IMG/VR virus record: IMGVR_UViG_3300017956_000075
Location: 1 to 30,729 of that record
Source: a virus
Strand: one strand, 5' to 3'
DNA length: 30,729 nt
Part shown: positions 9,701 through 16,107 of the stretch, in pieces
How the letters are laid out: each line of letters begins with the position of its first letter
Position numbering within the stretch: the stretch's first letter is position 1
Translations under genes and position numbers: made by a program
The notes under the pieces: generated by a model
Seen by the model: only the letters and a program-made list of their open reading frames with translations
Told to the model about the DNA's origin: nothing
Databases searched by the model: none

Positions 9701-10037
9701 AGATAGCTTAAAAAAGGGTTCTATATATATATTCTCTGGAACCCTAACAAAAGATGGTGATGAAGAAGCTTCTCCGGTCAAAATGTTCTATTCTTCCTCT
9801 GAGCAGCTTGATTCATCTTTATTTAGGAGCGGTAAGTCTATAGTATTAGAGATGACCGATTACCCTTCGCCTAAGATTATTGAAAAGATATATGATATAA
9901 TTAATTCAGCAAAAGGTGATAGACCCGTATATATTAAGTGCAATTCGCATAATAGGATTGTAAGTTATAAGTTTAATTCGAATGTTTCATATAAGATGGA
10001 GCAGGCTTTAAAAGACATTATTAGTTTGGAGTTATAA
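6714..10037 (+). CDS. dnaE: DNA polymerase III alpha subunit (C family)
   Basis: A 1107-aa replicative polymerase, close to the length of bacterial DnaE. The N-terminal PHP domain begins NLHNHTVYSMLDG and keeps TDHGN, a metal-binding Glu in GSELYQAR and SGDCHYVH, so the PHP site looks intact and may proofread. The polymerase core shows GWGRGSAAGS (about 363-373), PDIDLDFDDR (about 404, two catalytic Asp) and ILKIDFLGLRNL (third Asp, about 560), then LHRPGPMGSG, YQEDV and GYGFNRAHAASYA. A C-terminal OB fold follows (VRIGGMITELKTI). No frameshift or intein is seen. With its own primase and helicase, the phage is likely fairly independent of host replication proteins. Confidence 0.97.
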   Translation: MRNWTNLHNHTVYSMLDGHGDIEQYLDRAKSLGMSGIATTDHGNIHSWLDFYDAGQAVGVKPILGSELYQARKTRFDKDEEERSGPAKNEWEQRGPYHLTMLAKNNTGYHNLIKISSMSYLEGYYVKPRVDHDLISQYSDGLIVLSGCLNGEVAQALLRGDYDYALKSAAKMQDIVGKENYFIEVHDHGLAEQKKIMNQLVSIAETIGARVVPSGDCHYVHKEDARAHDIMLCVSTNSNIHTENRFSFDGDNFYLKSFDEMSKVFPEDWLDNSMHVCDMVDVDLSFGEIYFPDFPIPDGETSVQYFERLAWEGLKTRYGDPLPGEIVSRAEHEIKVVKDMGFPEYFLVVSDLVKWSKENDIRVGWGRGSAAGSVLSYAFEITNLDPIKFGLMFERFLVEGRKSMPDIDLDFDDRYRDRVIDYARTKYGDDKVAHICTFNKTGARQSLRDAARALGYTFSEGDSIAKKVPAPILGISKSLSECMEVGEFIDEYSKNPISKEIVDTAFGLEGIVRQTGMHAAGIVISRESLTEYLPVMQKGVDNPIITQWDMGRVEQCGILKIDFLGLRNLGVIDSCIKLVAKNRGIEIDVDAIPIDDQKTFDELCKGNCMGVFQLESSSMREMMISLQPRSIEDIMALISLHRPGPMGSGMDREYIDRKHGRSKVSYEHPKLEKVLAPSLGIMLYQEDVLGVARELAGFTSAEADDLRKVIGKKLMDKIPLMRSKFVEGCQKYSDLDDSKSNKIFSDIEYFGGYGFNRAHAASYAMVSYITAYLKSNYTVEYMAALMSSVVGNKDKQALYLSDCRKLGIKVLAPSINKSKIDFEVVDESTIIFGFSAVNGIGASIAESIVGCQDSAHPFVNVFDFFRRCDPLILKKSTLEHLVRAGAFDELYDKDQDSVNRLCELDVLESEKNELGIYVTDHPVYGIWDVIRPKIDTEIVDVVEYPVGSNVRIGGMITELKTIMTKKNQKMYKLILEDISSDIEIIIFPRDAAKINQDSLKKGSIYIFSGTLTKDGDEEASPVKMFYSSSEQLDSSLFRSGKSIVLEMTDYPSPKIIEKIYDIINSAKGDRPVYIKCNSHNRIVSYKFNSNVSYKMEQALKDIISLEL

Positions 10038-10402
10038 TGGCAGCTAATGGCACATATAAAAATCCTTCAACAAAAGATTGCTGGAGATTTTGTTCATCTT
10101 GCAATAGGTGTGGCGATAAAGGTAAGTACGCAAAGTGCGCAGATTGTAGTGGCAGATACGATCCCTCTGGAAGAATAGATCCTCATCCAGATGACTTCTG
10201 CCAGTGTACAGAAGGGGTATTGAGATGGAGAACTCAAGAGGGCAGAGTAATAATAACTAAGTTCAGAAGTGATCCATTTGCCGGTGAAGTAAAGTATCAG
10301 AAGAAGTCTGAAGACGAAAGAGACTGGGATTCCTATGTAGCAGACATGAGAGAGAAAATGAATGATCCAAATTGGAATCCAATAACAATTTACGAGGAGT
10401 AA
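10037..10402 (+). CDS. Cys-rich putative zinc-binding protein
   Basis: A 121-aa protein whose first 60 residues hold eight Cys in CxxC-like spacings (CWRFCSSCNRC, CADC, CQC), suggesting one or two structural zinc sites. The rest is charged (KKSEDERDWDSYVADMREKM) and ends in a Trp/Asn/Pro segment. The ATG overlaps the polymerase stop (TAATG). No family is recognised; single-strand binding or polymerase accessory roles are only possibilities. Confidence 0.75.
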   Translation: MAANGTYKNPSTKDCWRFCSSCNRCGDKGKYAKCADCSGRYDPSGRIDPHPDDFCQCTEGVLRWRTQEGRVIITKFRSDPFAGEVKYQKKSEDERDWDSYVADMREKMNDPNWNPITIYEE

Positions 10403-10404
10403 CT

Positions 10405-10599
10405 ATGTATGAACTACTAGATATTAGTTTGGGAAATTTTAAGATTACAGAATATATCAATAAATCCACCCAAGAGGTTGAAAAGATATATATCCAAAAT
10501 GGAATAGTAGGCTTCTATGCCTCAGAAGAAGAGATCAAGGATCTTTGCACTCTATTGAATTACTATATAGATATCGAAAAGATAAACGATATTAGATAG
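10405..10599 (+). CDS. Hypothetical 64-aa protein
   Basis: A small acidic protein (MYELLDISLGNFKITEYINK...) predicted as beta hairpin plus helix (EEEIKDLCTLLNYYIDIEKI). The ATG at 10405 is supported by GAGGAG at 10394-10399; the frame is open earlier, but that part overlaps the preceding gene. No function is recognised. Confidence 0.7.
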   Translation: MYELLDISLGNFKITEYINKSTQEVEKIYIQNGIVGFYASEEEIKDLCTLLNYYIDIEKINDIR

Positions 10600-10607
10600 G
10601 AGAAACT

Positions 10608-10772
10608 ATGTGGCCAAGATTGGAAGATGATCATATGGAAATTGGTGAGACAGGATGGATTCCTGTCGGCCAAGGCTGTTATTTGAACTTTAAAAATAAT
10701 CATACAATAGATGAAATAGGCAGAGAATTTGATGAAAATGGAGTCATAATCTATGACCCAAATGAAGAGTAG
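10608..10772 (+). CDS. Hypothetical 54-aa protein
   Basis: An acidic protein starting MWPRLEDDHMEIGETGW and ending YDPNEE. The binding site ATAGGAGA at 10597-10602 lies six bases before the ATG, and the gene exactly fills the space between its neighbours. No domain is recognised. Confidence 0.7.
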   Translation: MWPRLEDDHMEIGETGWIPVGQGCYLNFKNNHTIDEIGREFDENGVIIYDPNEE

Positions 10773-10777
10773 TTCTT

Positions 10778-10782
10778 AGGAG
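10778..10782 (+). promoter_or_regulatory. Shine-Dalgarno pointing at an ATA codon
   Basis: AGGAG stands 7 bases upstream of ATA at 10790. No in-frame ATG, GTG or TTG exists between the upstream in-frame stop (10763-10765) and 10877. Confidence 0.6.
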
Positions 10783-10789
10783 TAATAAA

Positions 10790-11575
10790 ATAGAAATATT
10801 AAACGTAGATTACATTAGTGAATTTAAAAAATTATCTTTAGTAGATTTTTCCTATTCTAGAATAGACACATATAACATGTGTCCTGCAAAATACTTTTAT
10901 TCTTACATATCAAAAGAGCCCAGGCAGTTTGCACCAGCAGCTGTATTAGGAAATATAGTTCACGAAGTTCTTGAGAATACACTGGACAATAATAAGGAAC
11001 TGGATCTAGAAGAGCTTAAGTCTGAGTATACTAAAACTATACCTAAGTGGGATCCTACAGGCCTTATACCTGAGCAGCTCCTTGATGCTGGTAATGTCAT
11101 TATAGATGAATTTTACGATACAAATTCCGGCATGCCGCTGAGCATATACGCCAAAGAAATGGGATTTGAATTAATTATAGGCTCTTATGTTGTTCGTGGT
11201 TACATAGACAGAGTAGATGTCACTGGCGATAGAGTTTCAATTATAGATTATAAGACTGGTAAGTGGGAGATTTCTAATAAAGAAATACCAAATAGTCTCC
11301 AGCTAGGAATATACGCCCTAGCTGCTCAGGAGATATTTCCAGGAAAAGAGATATACGCAGAAATGTATTATCTTAGATCAGGAAGAAGAAAAGGTCACCT
11401 CTTCACCAAAGAAGACATAGAAAGAGTTAAGGTTAACTTAGTTAATTCTATGAATAATATTATAAATGATCAGAACTTTACACCCACATCAAACGGTAGG
11501 GTTTGCTCCTTCTGCGATCATGCTAAATCTGGAGCATGTGCTACGGGTGCATTTAGGAACAGTAAAAGGGCATAA
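10790..11575 (+). CDS. Cas4/RecB-like [4Fe-4S] PD-(D/E)XK nuclease, probable AUA start
   Basis: A 261-aa nuclease if started at ATA. The Cas4-like elements are complete: FSYSRIDTYNMCP (C31), GNIVHEVLE (H58), RGYIDRVDV (D140), IIDYKTG (D153, K155), QLGIYAL (Q171, Y175) and the C-terminal CSFC...C cluster (C239, C242, C250). Members cut single-stranded DNA ends during recombination and repair. The first ATG (10877) would begin immediately before C31 and drop the conserved S-x-SRIDTY helix, so translation most likely starts upstream, where only ATA has a well-spaced Shine-Dalgarno. It ends the replication operon, just before a strong terminator. It is the intact counterpart of the eroded protein at 3715-4491. 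Confidence 0.85.
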   Translation: MEILNVDYISEFKKLSLVDFSYSRIDTYNMCPAKYFYSYISKEPRQFAPAAVLGNIVHEVLENTLDNNKELDLEELKSEYTKTIPKWDPTGLIPEQLLDAGNVIIDEFYDTNSGMPLSIYAKEMGFELIIGSYVVRGYIDRVDVTGDRVSIIDYKTGKWEISNKEIPNSLQLGIYALAAQEIFPGKEIYAEMYYLRSGRRKGHLFTKEDIERVKVNLVNSMNNIINDQNFTPTSNGRVCSFCDHAKSGACATGAFRNSKRA

Positions 11576-11613
11576 AAATAGCGGGGAGCCGATTTCTCAA
11601 CTCCCCGCTATTT
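11576..11613. terminator. Bidirectional intrinsic terminator
   Basis: A 13-bp stem (AAATAGCGGGGAG at 11576-11588 with 11601-11613) and a 12-base loop sit between converging genes. The minus strand has a T run after the stem (TATTTTTATG); the plus strand has a shorter one. It closes the replication operon and the reversed small gene. Confidence 0.85.
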
Positions 11614-11626
11614 CTAGTAATGAATA

Positions 11627-11800
11627 TCAGAAGTCAGTAACTTCGTTGTCAATTGAATCCTGAATGAGATCGAAGTCTTCGAACTCGGTTACAACTTTAA
11701 CTGCTCGCTCACGATCAAATCCAGTTGATATTAGATCATTGATTGTCTGCTCGTTGATCTTGTTAACGATGCTGTTGGTGAGTTGGTTAAGTGTATTCAT
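11627..11800 (-). CDS. Reversed small gene, 57 aa, possible regulator
   Basis: The only reverse-strand gene outside the right end. The frame opens at 11866, but the ATG at 11800 follows AAGAGGT and lies downstream of a plausible promoter. The product (MNTLNQLTNSIVNKINEQ..., ending NEVTDF) is acidic and helical, with ISTGFDRERAVKVV resembling a small three-helix domain. It is transcribed away from the second operon, from a promoter overlapping that operon's promoter. An early or regulatory role is therefore reasonable but unproven. No family is recognised. Confidence 0.65.
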   Translation of the reverse strand: MNTLNQLTNSIVNKINEQTINDLISTGFDRERAVKVVTEFEDFDLIQDSIDNEVTDF

Positions 11801-11824
11801 TTTTTGTACCTCTTTCTTAGGTGT

Positions 11825-11853
11825 TTGTATTTTTTTATTTTCTGTTGTATAAT
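11825..11853 (+). promoter_or_regulatory. Sigma-70-like promoter of the second operon
   Basis: TTGTAT at 11825-11830 and a perfect TATAAT at 11848-11853 are separated by 17 bases. This predicts a start near 11860 and a 5' leader of about 33 bases before the ATG at 11893. Confidence 0.75.
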
Positions 11854-11876
11854 ATAAGGTACTCATACGTTTACAA
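11849..11876 (-). promoter_or_regulatory. Overlapping divergent promoter for the reversed gene
   Basis: On the minus strand, TTGTAA (complement of 11871-11876) and TATTAT (complement of 11849-11854) are spaced 16 bases apart. Its -10 element overlaps the -10 of the plus-strand promoter, so the two should compete. Confidence 0.5.
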
Positions 11877-11883
11877 GTGTAAA
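11870..11883. promoter_or_regulatory. Palindrome, candidate operator
   Basis: TTTACA-AG-TGTAAA is a 6-2-6 inverted repeat. It covers the -35 of the minus promoter and lies just after the predicted plus-strand start, well placed to regulate both. Whether a protein binds it is unknown. Confidence 0.4.
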
Positions 11884-11892
11884 GGATATCAT

Positions 11893-12459
11893 ATGGAACT
11901 CAACCTTGTCGAGCCAAAACAGTTTTTTCTGGAAAAATCTTCCTTCAAAAAACATCCCAACATGAATAATATCAGAAACAAAGCGATTGCAACCGAAGTC
12001 ATCGACAATGATGGGGTTAGGCAAAGGGGATCCGGCAACGCCTACAGGTACACAAAGACTGGGGTTAGAAAAGATCTAGGCATGAGTTTTAGATCCAGTT
12101 GGGAGGCAAACTTTGCACGCGTGCTTAATCTGTATAAGGTTGAGTTTGATTTTGAACCTACAGTTTTCCCCTTTCCAATAAAAAGGGGAACAAAAGCCTA
12201 CACTCCAGATTTTTTTCTTCCAAGAAATGAAGACTGGATAGAAATAAAAGGATATCTAGACGATAAAAGTAAGATAAAATTAAAAAGATTTAAAAGATAT
12301 TATCCAGAAGAGTTTACTAAGCTTACCTGCGTTATAGGTAAATATTCTAGAGATGCTAAAAACTTTATGAGTGACTTAGAAGTTCCCGAAATTATTTTCT
12401 ACGAAGATATAAGGGATAATTACTCCGAGTATCTTATACATTGGGAAGGAAAAAAGTGA
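11893..12459 (+). CDS. T7 endonuclease I-like nuclease
   Basis: A 188-aa PD-(D/E)XK nuclease resembling the phage T7 endonuclease I Holliday-junction resolvase. The core reads FRSSWEANFARVLN (E71), FDFEPTVFPF, YTPDFFLP (D106) and DWIEIKG (E117, K119), then a Lys-rich helix (DDKSKIKLKRFKRYYP). Such enzymes cut branched DNA during recombination and before packaging. About 60 residues precede the usual start of the domain, with RGSGNAYRYTKTGVRKDLG as the recognisable part. ATG at 11893 follows AAAGGA; the frame upstream is promoter. It is the first gene of the second operon and overlaps the sigma factor start. Confidence 0.8.
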   Translation: MELNLVEPKQFFLEKSSFKKHPNMNNIRNKAIATEVIDNDGVRQRGSGNAYRYTKTGVRKDLGMSFRSSWEANFARVLNLYKVEFDFEPTVFPFPIKRGTKAYTPDFFLPRNEDWIEIKGYLDDKSKIKLKRFKRYYPEEFTKLTCVIGKYSRDAKNFMSDLEVPEIIFYEDIRDNYSEYLIHWEGKK

Positions 12460-13316
12460 AGCCAAAGAAAAGTTATAAAGAACAATATTATTCTCTAGAA
12501 GAAGAGGAGATGCAAAGCCTGATAGCGCGAGCAAAAACTGGATCAGGAAAAGATCAAGAAGAGTTGGTAAAGGTTTTTAATAATTTCCTCACCAAGTATT
12601 CTACAATGCTTTACCACGGAAAGTATAATCTTAATGACTACGATATTCGAAGGTTTATATCTTTATTCATAAAAGATCCTGGAACAAGATTTTCTTTGAT
12701 GAAGCAGAAGTTCAATTCAAATGTAATAAAAAACGTTAACGAATGTATGCGTGGTATAAATTACATGGCAAAAAGATATGGCGACGAAGAGGACATCAGG
12801 CAGACTGTTGATATGACGTTTTTTCAATGTATAGAAAGGTACGAAAGAAAAGGTCCAATTCCTTTTAGTGGTTTTTTGTACAGTTATTTCTTTTATCTCC
12901 TAAAGAAAAATGTTGATACCTTTTTAATAGATCAGTTGGGCAGGAAAACCTTCCCTCTGTTGGCAGATGAATCTGGTAGTGATGAAAATTCTGATGAAAA
13001 CACAGTAGGATTTAAAGCCGACCCTGTGGAATACAGTATGGAGCAAATGCTGTACGCGGATAAGATAGATGAATTCTGGGTCTTGGGGGAAAACAATATG
13101 GAACCTTTCAATATCCTGTCGGTTCAAGAGAGGCAACTTTTGAAGTGGAGATATGTAGACGGTATGAGATCTAGTCAAATATCTGCTAGAATAAACGAGC
13201 ATCCAAACACAGTTAGGGAGCACCTAGTGAAGATAAGAGGTAAGATTAAGGAAGCTATTATGAACGACGATTTTAACGAGTTTGCATTCTTAATCAAAAT
13301 GGAGAAAAAAAATTGA
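12456..13316 (+). CDS. Sigma-70 family transcription factor
   Basis: A 286-aa protein with two sigma-like domains. Region 2 lies near residues 105-150 (DEEDIRQTVDMTFFQCIERY, then FSGFLYSYFFYLLKKNV). Region 4 lies near 218-265 (LSVQERQLLKWRYVDGM, then SSQISARINEHPNTVREHL), a clear helix-turn-helix. An acidic linker (ADESGSDENSDEN) joins them. Such a factor would redirect host RNA polymerase to phage promoters, probably for later genes. The start is taken as GTG 12456 (GTGA overlap, GGAAGGA upstream) rather than TTG 12441. Region 2 is diverged, so a related regulator of another type is possible. Confidence 0.75.
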   Translation: MKPKKSYKEQYYSLEEEEMQSLIARAKTGSGKDQEELVKVFNNFLTKYSTMLYHGKYNLNDYDIRRFISLFIKDPGTRFSLMKQKFNSNVIKNVNECMRGINYMAKRYGDEEDIRQTVDMTFFQCIERYERKGPIPFSGFLYSYFFYLLKKNVDTFLIDQLGRKTFPLLADESGSDENSDENTVGFKADPVEYSMEQMLYADKIDEFWVLGENNMEPFNILSVQERQLLKWRYVDGMRSSQISARINEHPNTVREHLVKIRGKIKEAIMNDDFNEFAFLIKMEKKN

Positions 13317-13822
13317 CATACATGCAAGACATACGGCTAACTTTAAATAGCATATTGGGCCCACAACTATATGAGATAACAATGGCATATGCAGATGCTG
13401 AGCAGCAAATGAAATATTTTGTTGAAATACCAGAAACTGATGTGATAGATTTGGGTATAGATCAAATAGCATCCTTAGTTGCTAGGACATCAAACGTTTA
13501 TGGGCGTGCAGCTAGGTTTGCTGGCATAGCTAGAGCTCAGTATAAGATATTAGAAGGTAATTACAAGAAGAAATATAAGGCAAACAAAGTCGGCAAGAAT
13601 GAAGATGAGAGAGAAGCTACAGCGATGAACGCTGCTGAAGAGGAGTACGCCGCTTTTGTTACTTGCGAGGCTATAGTTGAGCTAGCTGAGTCAATAGAAA
13701 CCTCCGCAAGAATAGCCTCTGAATCAGCCAGAAAGCTAATGGATAAAATGCAATCGATGCAGATAGCTGCCCACAGAGAGGAAAGAGGCAGCTATTTAGA
13801 TTCAGATTTTAGTACCTACTAG
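13313..13822 (+). CDS. Helical protein, possibly UvsY-like mediator
   Basis: A 169-aa almost entirely helical protein, rich in Ala and charged residues (NVYGRAARFAGIARAQYKIL, then YKKKYKANK and SIETSARIASESARKLMDKM). Helix spacing and the central basic YKKKYK segment recall T4 UvsY-type recombination mediators, which load recombinase onto single-stranded DNA. This is a shape-level resemblance, not a motif match. A TTG start at 13313 overlaps the sigma stop and has GGAG 8 bases upstream; ATG at 13322 is the alternative but lies too far from it. Confidence 0.7.
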   Translation: MTYMQDIRLTLNSILGPQLYEITMAYADAEQQMKYFVEIPETDVIDLGIDQIASLVARTSNVYGRAARFAGIARAQYKILEGNYKKKYKANKVGKNEDEREATAMNAAEEEYAAFVTCEAIVELAESIETSARIASESARKLMDKMQSMQIAAHREERGSYLDSDFSTY

Positions 13823-13830
13823 GAGTTATT

Positions 13831-14040
13831 GTGTATATAGCGCATTATAAGAGTGTAAATACTTCTGATGAGTTTTACTCAGAAAATAGATCTACACTAG
13901 ATTTTCCTTTACAGGTAGAATTAAACAGCCTAAGATATTATCTATATAGAACTCTTCAAGTAGATACTCCATCAAAAATGAAAAACTTTAAGGATATGGT
14001 TACAAATCATGGTGTTAGATCAGGAATTAATGTTGACTGA
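13831..14040 (+). CDS. Hypothetical 69-aa protein
   Basis: A GTG-start gene preceded by AGGAG at 13821-13825. The product (YIAHYKSVNTSDEFY..., ending HGVRSGINVD) mixes strands and helices and has no recognisable motif. It sits in a tightly packed operon and overlaps the next gene. Confidence 0.7.
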   Translation: MYIAHYKSVNTSDEFYSENRSTLDFPLQVELNSLRYYLYRTLQVDTPSKMKNFKDMVTNHGVRSGINVD

Positions 14041-14191
14041 CGAATGTATAATAAGATTATCTGAGATGAAGGAATATGTAGATGAAAGATTATTGGAATT
14101 TTCCAACATATCTGCCAACCTGATTCTTAAAGCAGATGTTCAAGACATTCTACTGGACATATATCAAATACTGGATAGAGACATAACATGA
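14030..14191 (+). CDS. Hypothetical 53-aa helical protein
   Basis: A small acidic helical protein (MLTDECIIRLSEMKEYVDER...) ending at the RNase H start with an ATGA overlap. ATG at 14030 has AGGA four bases upstream; an earlier ATG at 14009 would add seven residues. No function is recognised. Confidence 0.6.
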   Translation: MLTDECIIRLSEMKEYVDERLLEFSNISANLILKADVQDILLDIYQILDRDIT

Positions 14192-14628
14192 ACGTAGAGG
14201 TATTTTGCGACGGTGCCTCTAGGGGGCAAGGGCAAAAGAAGTATGGAGAAGCTTCATGTGGAGTTGTGGTATATAGGAATAGGAAGAAGGTTGCGCAGTT
14301 TGCAAGAGGCTTAGGTCCCAGAACCAATAATGAGGCAGAGTATGAGGCTGTAATAGCTGGTCTGCTAATATGTTCTATGGCAGATCTGGTTGATCCAATT
14401 ATTTATACAGATTCAGCTGTTGTAGCAAATCAGGTTAATGGCAAATGGAGATGCAAAAATAGCGCACTTGTACCACTTCTGATGACCATAGAGGAAATAA
14501 GGGAAGAATATAAATTTAGAGTTGTCCAAGTACCTAGGGCTTTTGTTTGGGAAGCAGACAGTTTAGCTAAACAGTTCTTAGATCAACTTGAAGAAAGAAG
14601 AGAAAGTATATTAAAGGCAACTAAATAA
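14188..14628 (+). CDS. Ribonuclease HI-like
   Basis: A 146-aa RNase H that removes the RNA of RNA-DNA hybrids, such as primers. All four acidic residues are visible: D8 in FCDGASRGQG, E49 in TNNEAEYEAVIAGL, D75 in IYTDSAVVANQVNGKW and D124 in VWEADSLAKQF. It belongs to the RnhA branch lacking the basic protrusion, seen in Actinobacteria, archaea and phages. Overlaps on both sides place it in an operon with nucleases and the nucleotide kinase. Confidence 0.92.
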   Translation: MNVEVFCDGASRGQGQKKYGEASCGVVVYRNRKKVAQFARGLGPRTNNEAEYEAVIAGLLICSMADLVDPIIYTDSAVVANQVNGKWRCKNSALVPLLMTIEEIREEYKFRVVQVPRAFVWEADSLAKQFLDQLEERRESILKATK

Positions 14629-15416
14629 TGAGTATTATAAAATATAATCCAGAAAAACCCATTGTCGTAGGTCTTGCAGGTAAAGCCTTAACGGGTAAAA
14701 CCTCGGCTGCAGAAGCGATAGTTCCTAAAGCAAGAATAATAAATTCAGAGAATGGAATGGTATGGGATCATATATATTTTGCGCTACCGCTATATGAATT
14801 AGCATCTGTTAGAAAGATGGTTAGCGGGTCTCGAGCTATGACAAGACAGATGTATGGAATTCATGATACTTTATATGATCTATTCGGTGGCTCACCGATA
14901 GCTAATGTACCTGTATACGAGGAAATGGTTCAGTTGGTTAGAAATGTATATGACCTACCTATAGAGCCGGAGGGAATTAAGCCTAGAAGCTTCTTGCAGA
15001 AAGCGGGTGACCTATGTCGTGCTCAATATATAGACTGTTTTGCTGATTGGGCCATAAATAAAGCTAGATCTATTCACTTTGAATATGTAAGATCTCTGCA
15101 GGAGGATGTAGAGCCATTGCCAATGTCGGTGATAATATCCGACGTAAGAATGCTAAATGAGGCAGAGGCAATTAAAAATCACGAAAATGGCATACTGATA
15201 TGCTATACTGCTTCGGAAGAAGTTAGGAGAGACCGAATGATGCAAAGAGATGGAATGCTTATGACTGATGAGCAATTAAATCATATCTCTGAGCTGCAAA
15301 TGGATGAAGTTTGTTCCATGGCTGATTTAGTTATGGATACAGATGACAAGAGCATTGAAACCCAGGCGGCATTAACGTCTGAGTTCGTTCGTAGTTCGGT
15401 AGGCGTGTATGCCTAA
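14628..15416 (+). CDS. Deoxynucleoside monophosphate kinase-like protein
   Basis: A 262-aa P-loop kinase. The Walker A loop is GLAGKALTGKTSAAE (about residues 15-29), an Asp-containing strand MSVIISDVRMLNEAEAI (near 170-185) follows, and a lid-like Arg cluster EEVRRDRMMQRDG comes next. This matches the T4 gp1-like dNMP kinase group, which phosphorylates dNMPs for DNA synthesis; substrate specificity cannot be read. The insert YGIHDTLYDLFGG...RSFLQKAGDLCR is typical of phage members. Confidence 0.8.
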   Translation: MSIIKYNPEKPIVVGLAGKALTGKTSAAEAIVPKARIINSENGMVWDHIYFALPLYELASVRKMVSGSRAMTRQMYGIHDTLYDLFGGSPIANVPVYEEMVQLVRNVYDLPIEPEGIKPRSFLQKAGDLCRAQYIDCFADWAINKARSIHFEYVRSLQEDVEPLPMSVIISDVRMLNEAEAIKNHENGILICYTASEEVRRDRMMQRDGMLMTDEQLNHISELQMDEVCSMADLVMDTDDKSIETQAALTSEFVRSSVGVYA

Positions 15417-15729
15417 GATAGTTCCATCAGCATTCGAGCAGTCAGACAATCATTCTATAGAAAAGGTGGTACAGATTTTGTCAAGCGAAATGAGCATATC
15501 AACAAATCCAGTTTTTATATGCGGCGTCAATAGAAAAATTAATATAGGAAACTTTGAAAATATAGATGTGTATGCAGGCATAACTCTACCCATGTCAAAC
15601 GTCTCCCTTGAAGATAAAGAGGCCTTGCAGGCAGCTGTTGAAGAGGCGGCAGCATATGGTTTTGGTTTAGTTTCTAAGGAAACTGGAGAAAGATATTTAC
15701 TAATAAAAGAGTCACAACAAGGAAGTTAA
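15409..15729 (+). CDS. Hypothetical 106-aa protein
   Basis: Overlaps the kinase end by eight bases. The first half has strands with NPVFICGVNRKINIGNFENIDVYAGITLP and the second half a helix (SLEDKEALQAAVEEAAAYGF). The VNRKINIGNFENIDVYAG segment is like small phage proteins found near replication genes, but no function is known to me. An acidic helical end precedes the AT-hook protein. Confidence 0.7.
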   Translation: MPKIVPSAFEQSDNHSIEKVVQILSSEMSISTNPVFICGVNRKINIGNFENIDVYAGITLPMSNVSLEDKEALQAAVEEAAAYGFGLVSKETGERYLLIKESQQGS

Positions 15730-15731
15730 TC

Positions 15732-16019
15732 ATGAATTTTATTAAAAAGTTATTTGGTAAAAAAATACCTAAAAAAATACCTGAAGCTCACATAGAACCA
15801 GGTCAAACACCATGTCCCAATTTAGAAGGCAAAAAAGGTGGCTACGACTTGGATGATAAAGGTGAAGTAGTCTCAGAAGAGGCTGTGATTGATAGCACGG
15901 TGCCCAGCAAGGTTGAGTCAGCTGTCAAGAAAAAGCCTGGAAGACCTAAGGGGTCCACATCAAAAAAGACTCCTTCAAAGAAAACACCTGCAAAGAAAAC
16001 GCCTTCTAAAAAAAGCTGA
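15732..16019 (+). CDS. Histone H1-like protein with AT-hook
   Basis: A 95-aa protein in three parts: a basic N-terminal helix (MNFIKKLFGKKIPKKIP), an acidic middle, and a C-terminal DNA-binding tail. The tail has an AT-hook (KKPGRPKGS, residues about 67-75) followed by the repeats SKKTP, SKKTP, AKKTP and SKKS. This matches the Lys/Pro/Ala tails of H1-type proteins in eukaryotes and some bacteria. It should bind the minor groove of AT-rich DNA and may compact phage or host DNA. It is last in its operon and is followed by a strong terminator, so it may be highly expressed. Confidence 0.8.
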   Translation: MNFIKKLFGKKIPKKIPEAHIEPGQTPCPNLEGKKGGYDLDDKGEVVSEEAVIDSTVPSKVESAVKKKPGRPKGSTSKKTPSKKTPAKKTPSKKS

Positions 16020-16034
16020 CTTTCAAACAAAATG

Positions 16035-16058
16035 GAGAGGGGCAACCCTCTCTTTTTT
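16035..16058 (+). terminator. Intrinsic terminator of the second operon
   Basis: A 7-bp stem GAGAGGG/CCCTCTC around a GCAA tetraloop (16042-16045) is followed directly by six T residues. This is the clearest rho-independent terminator in the window. Confidence 0.93.
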
Positions 16059-16069
16059 GCTATGTGCAC

Positions 16070-16080
16070 TTACTATAATA
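16070..16080 (+). promoter_or_regulatory. Candidate promoter with TTACTATAATA
   Basis: TATAAT at 16074-16079 lies within TTACTATAATA, between the terminator and the next gene. No convincing -35 box is seen at 17 bases, as expected if an alternative sigma factor is used. Related TTACTAT motifs occur in other intergenic gaps. Confidence 0.5.
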
Positions 16081-16107
16081 ATTAATGCGTTTTTGAAAGG
16101 TGTTATT

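Noticed and set aside
15957-16016. Short tandem repeat that could suggest a CRISPR-like array
   Set aside because: The repeats are 15-base in-frame units coding SKKTP/AKKTP within one protein, with no spacers.
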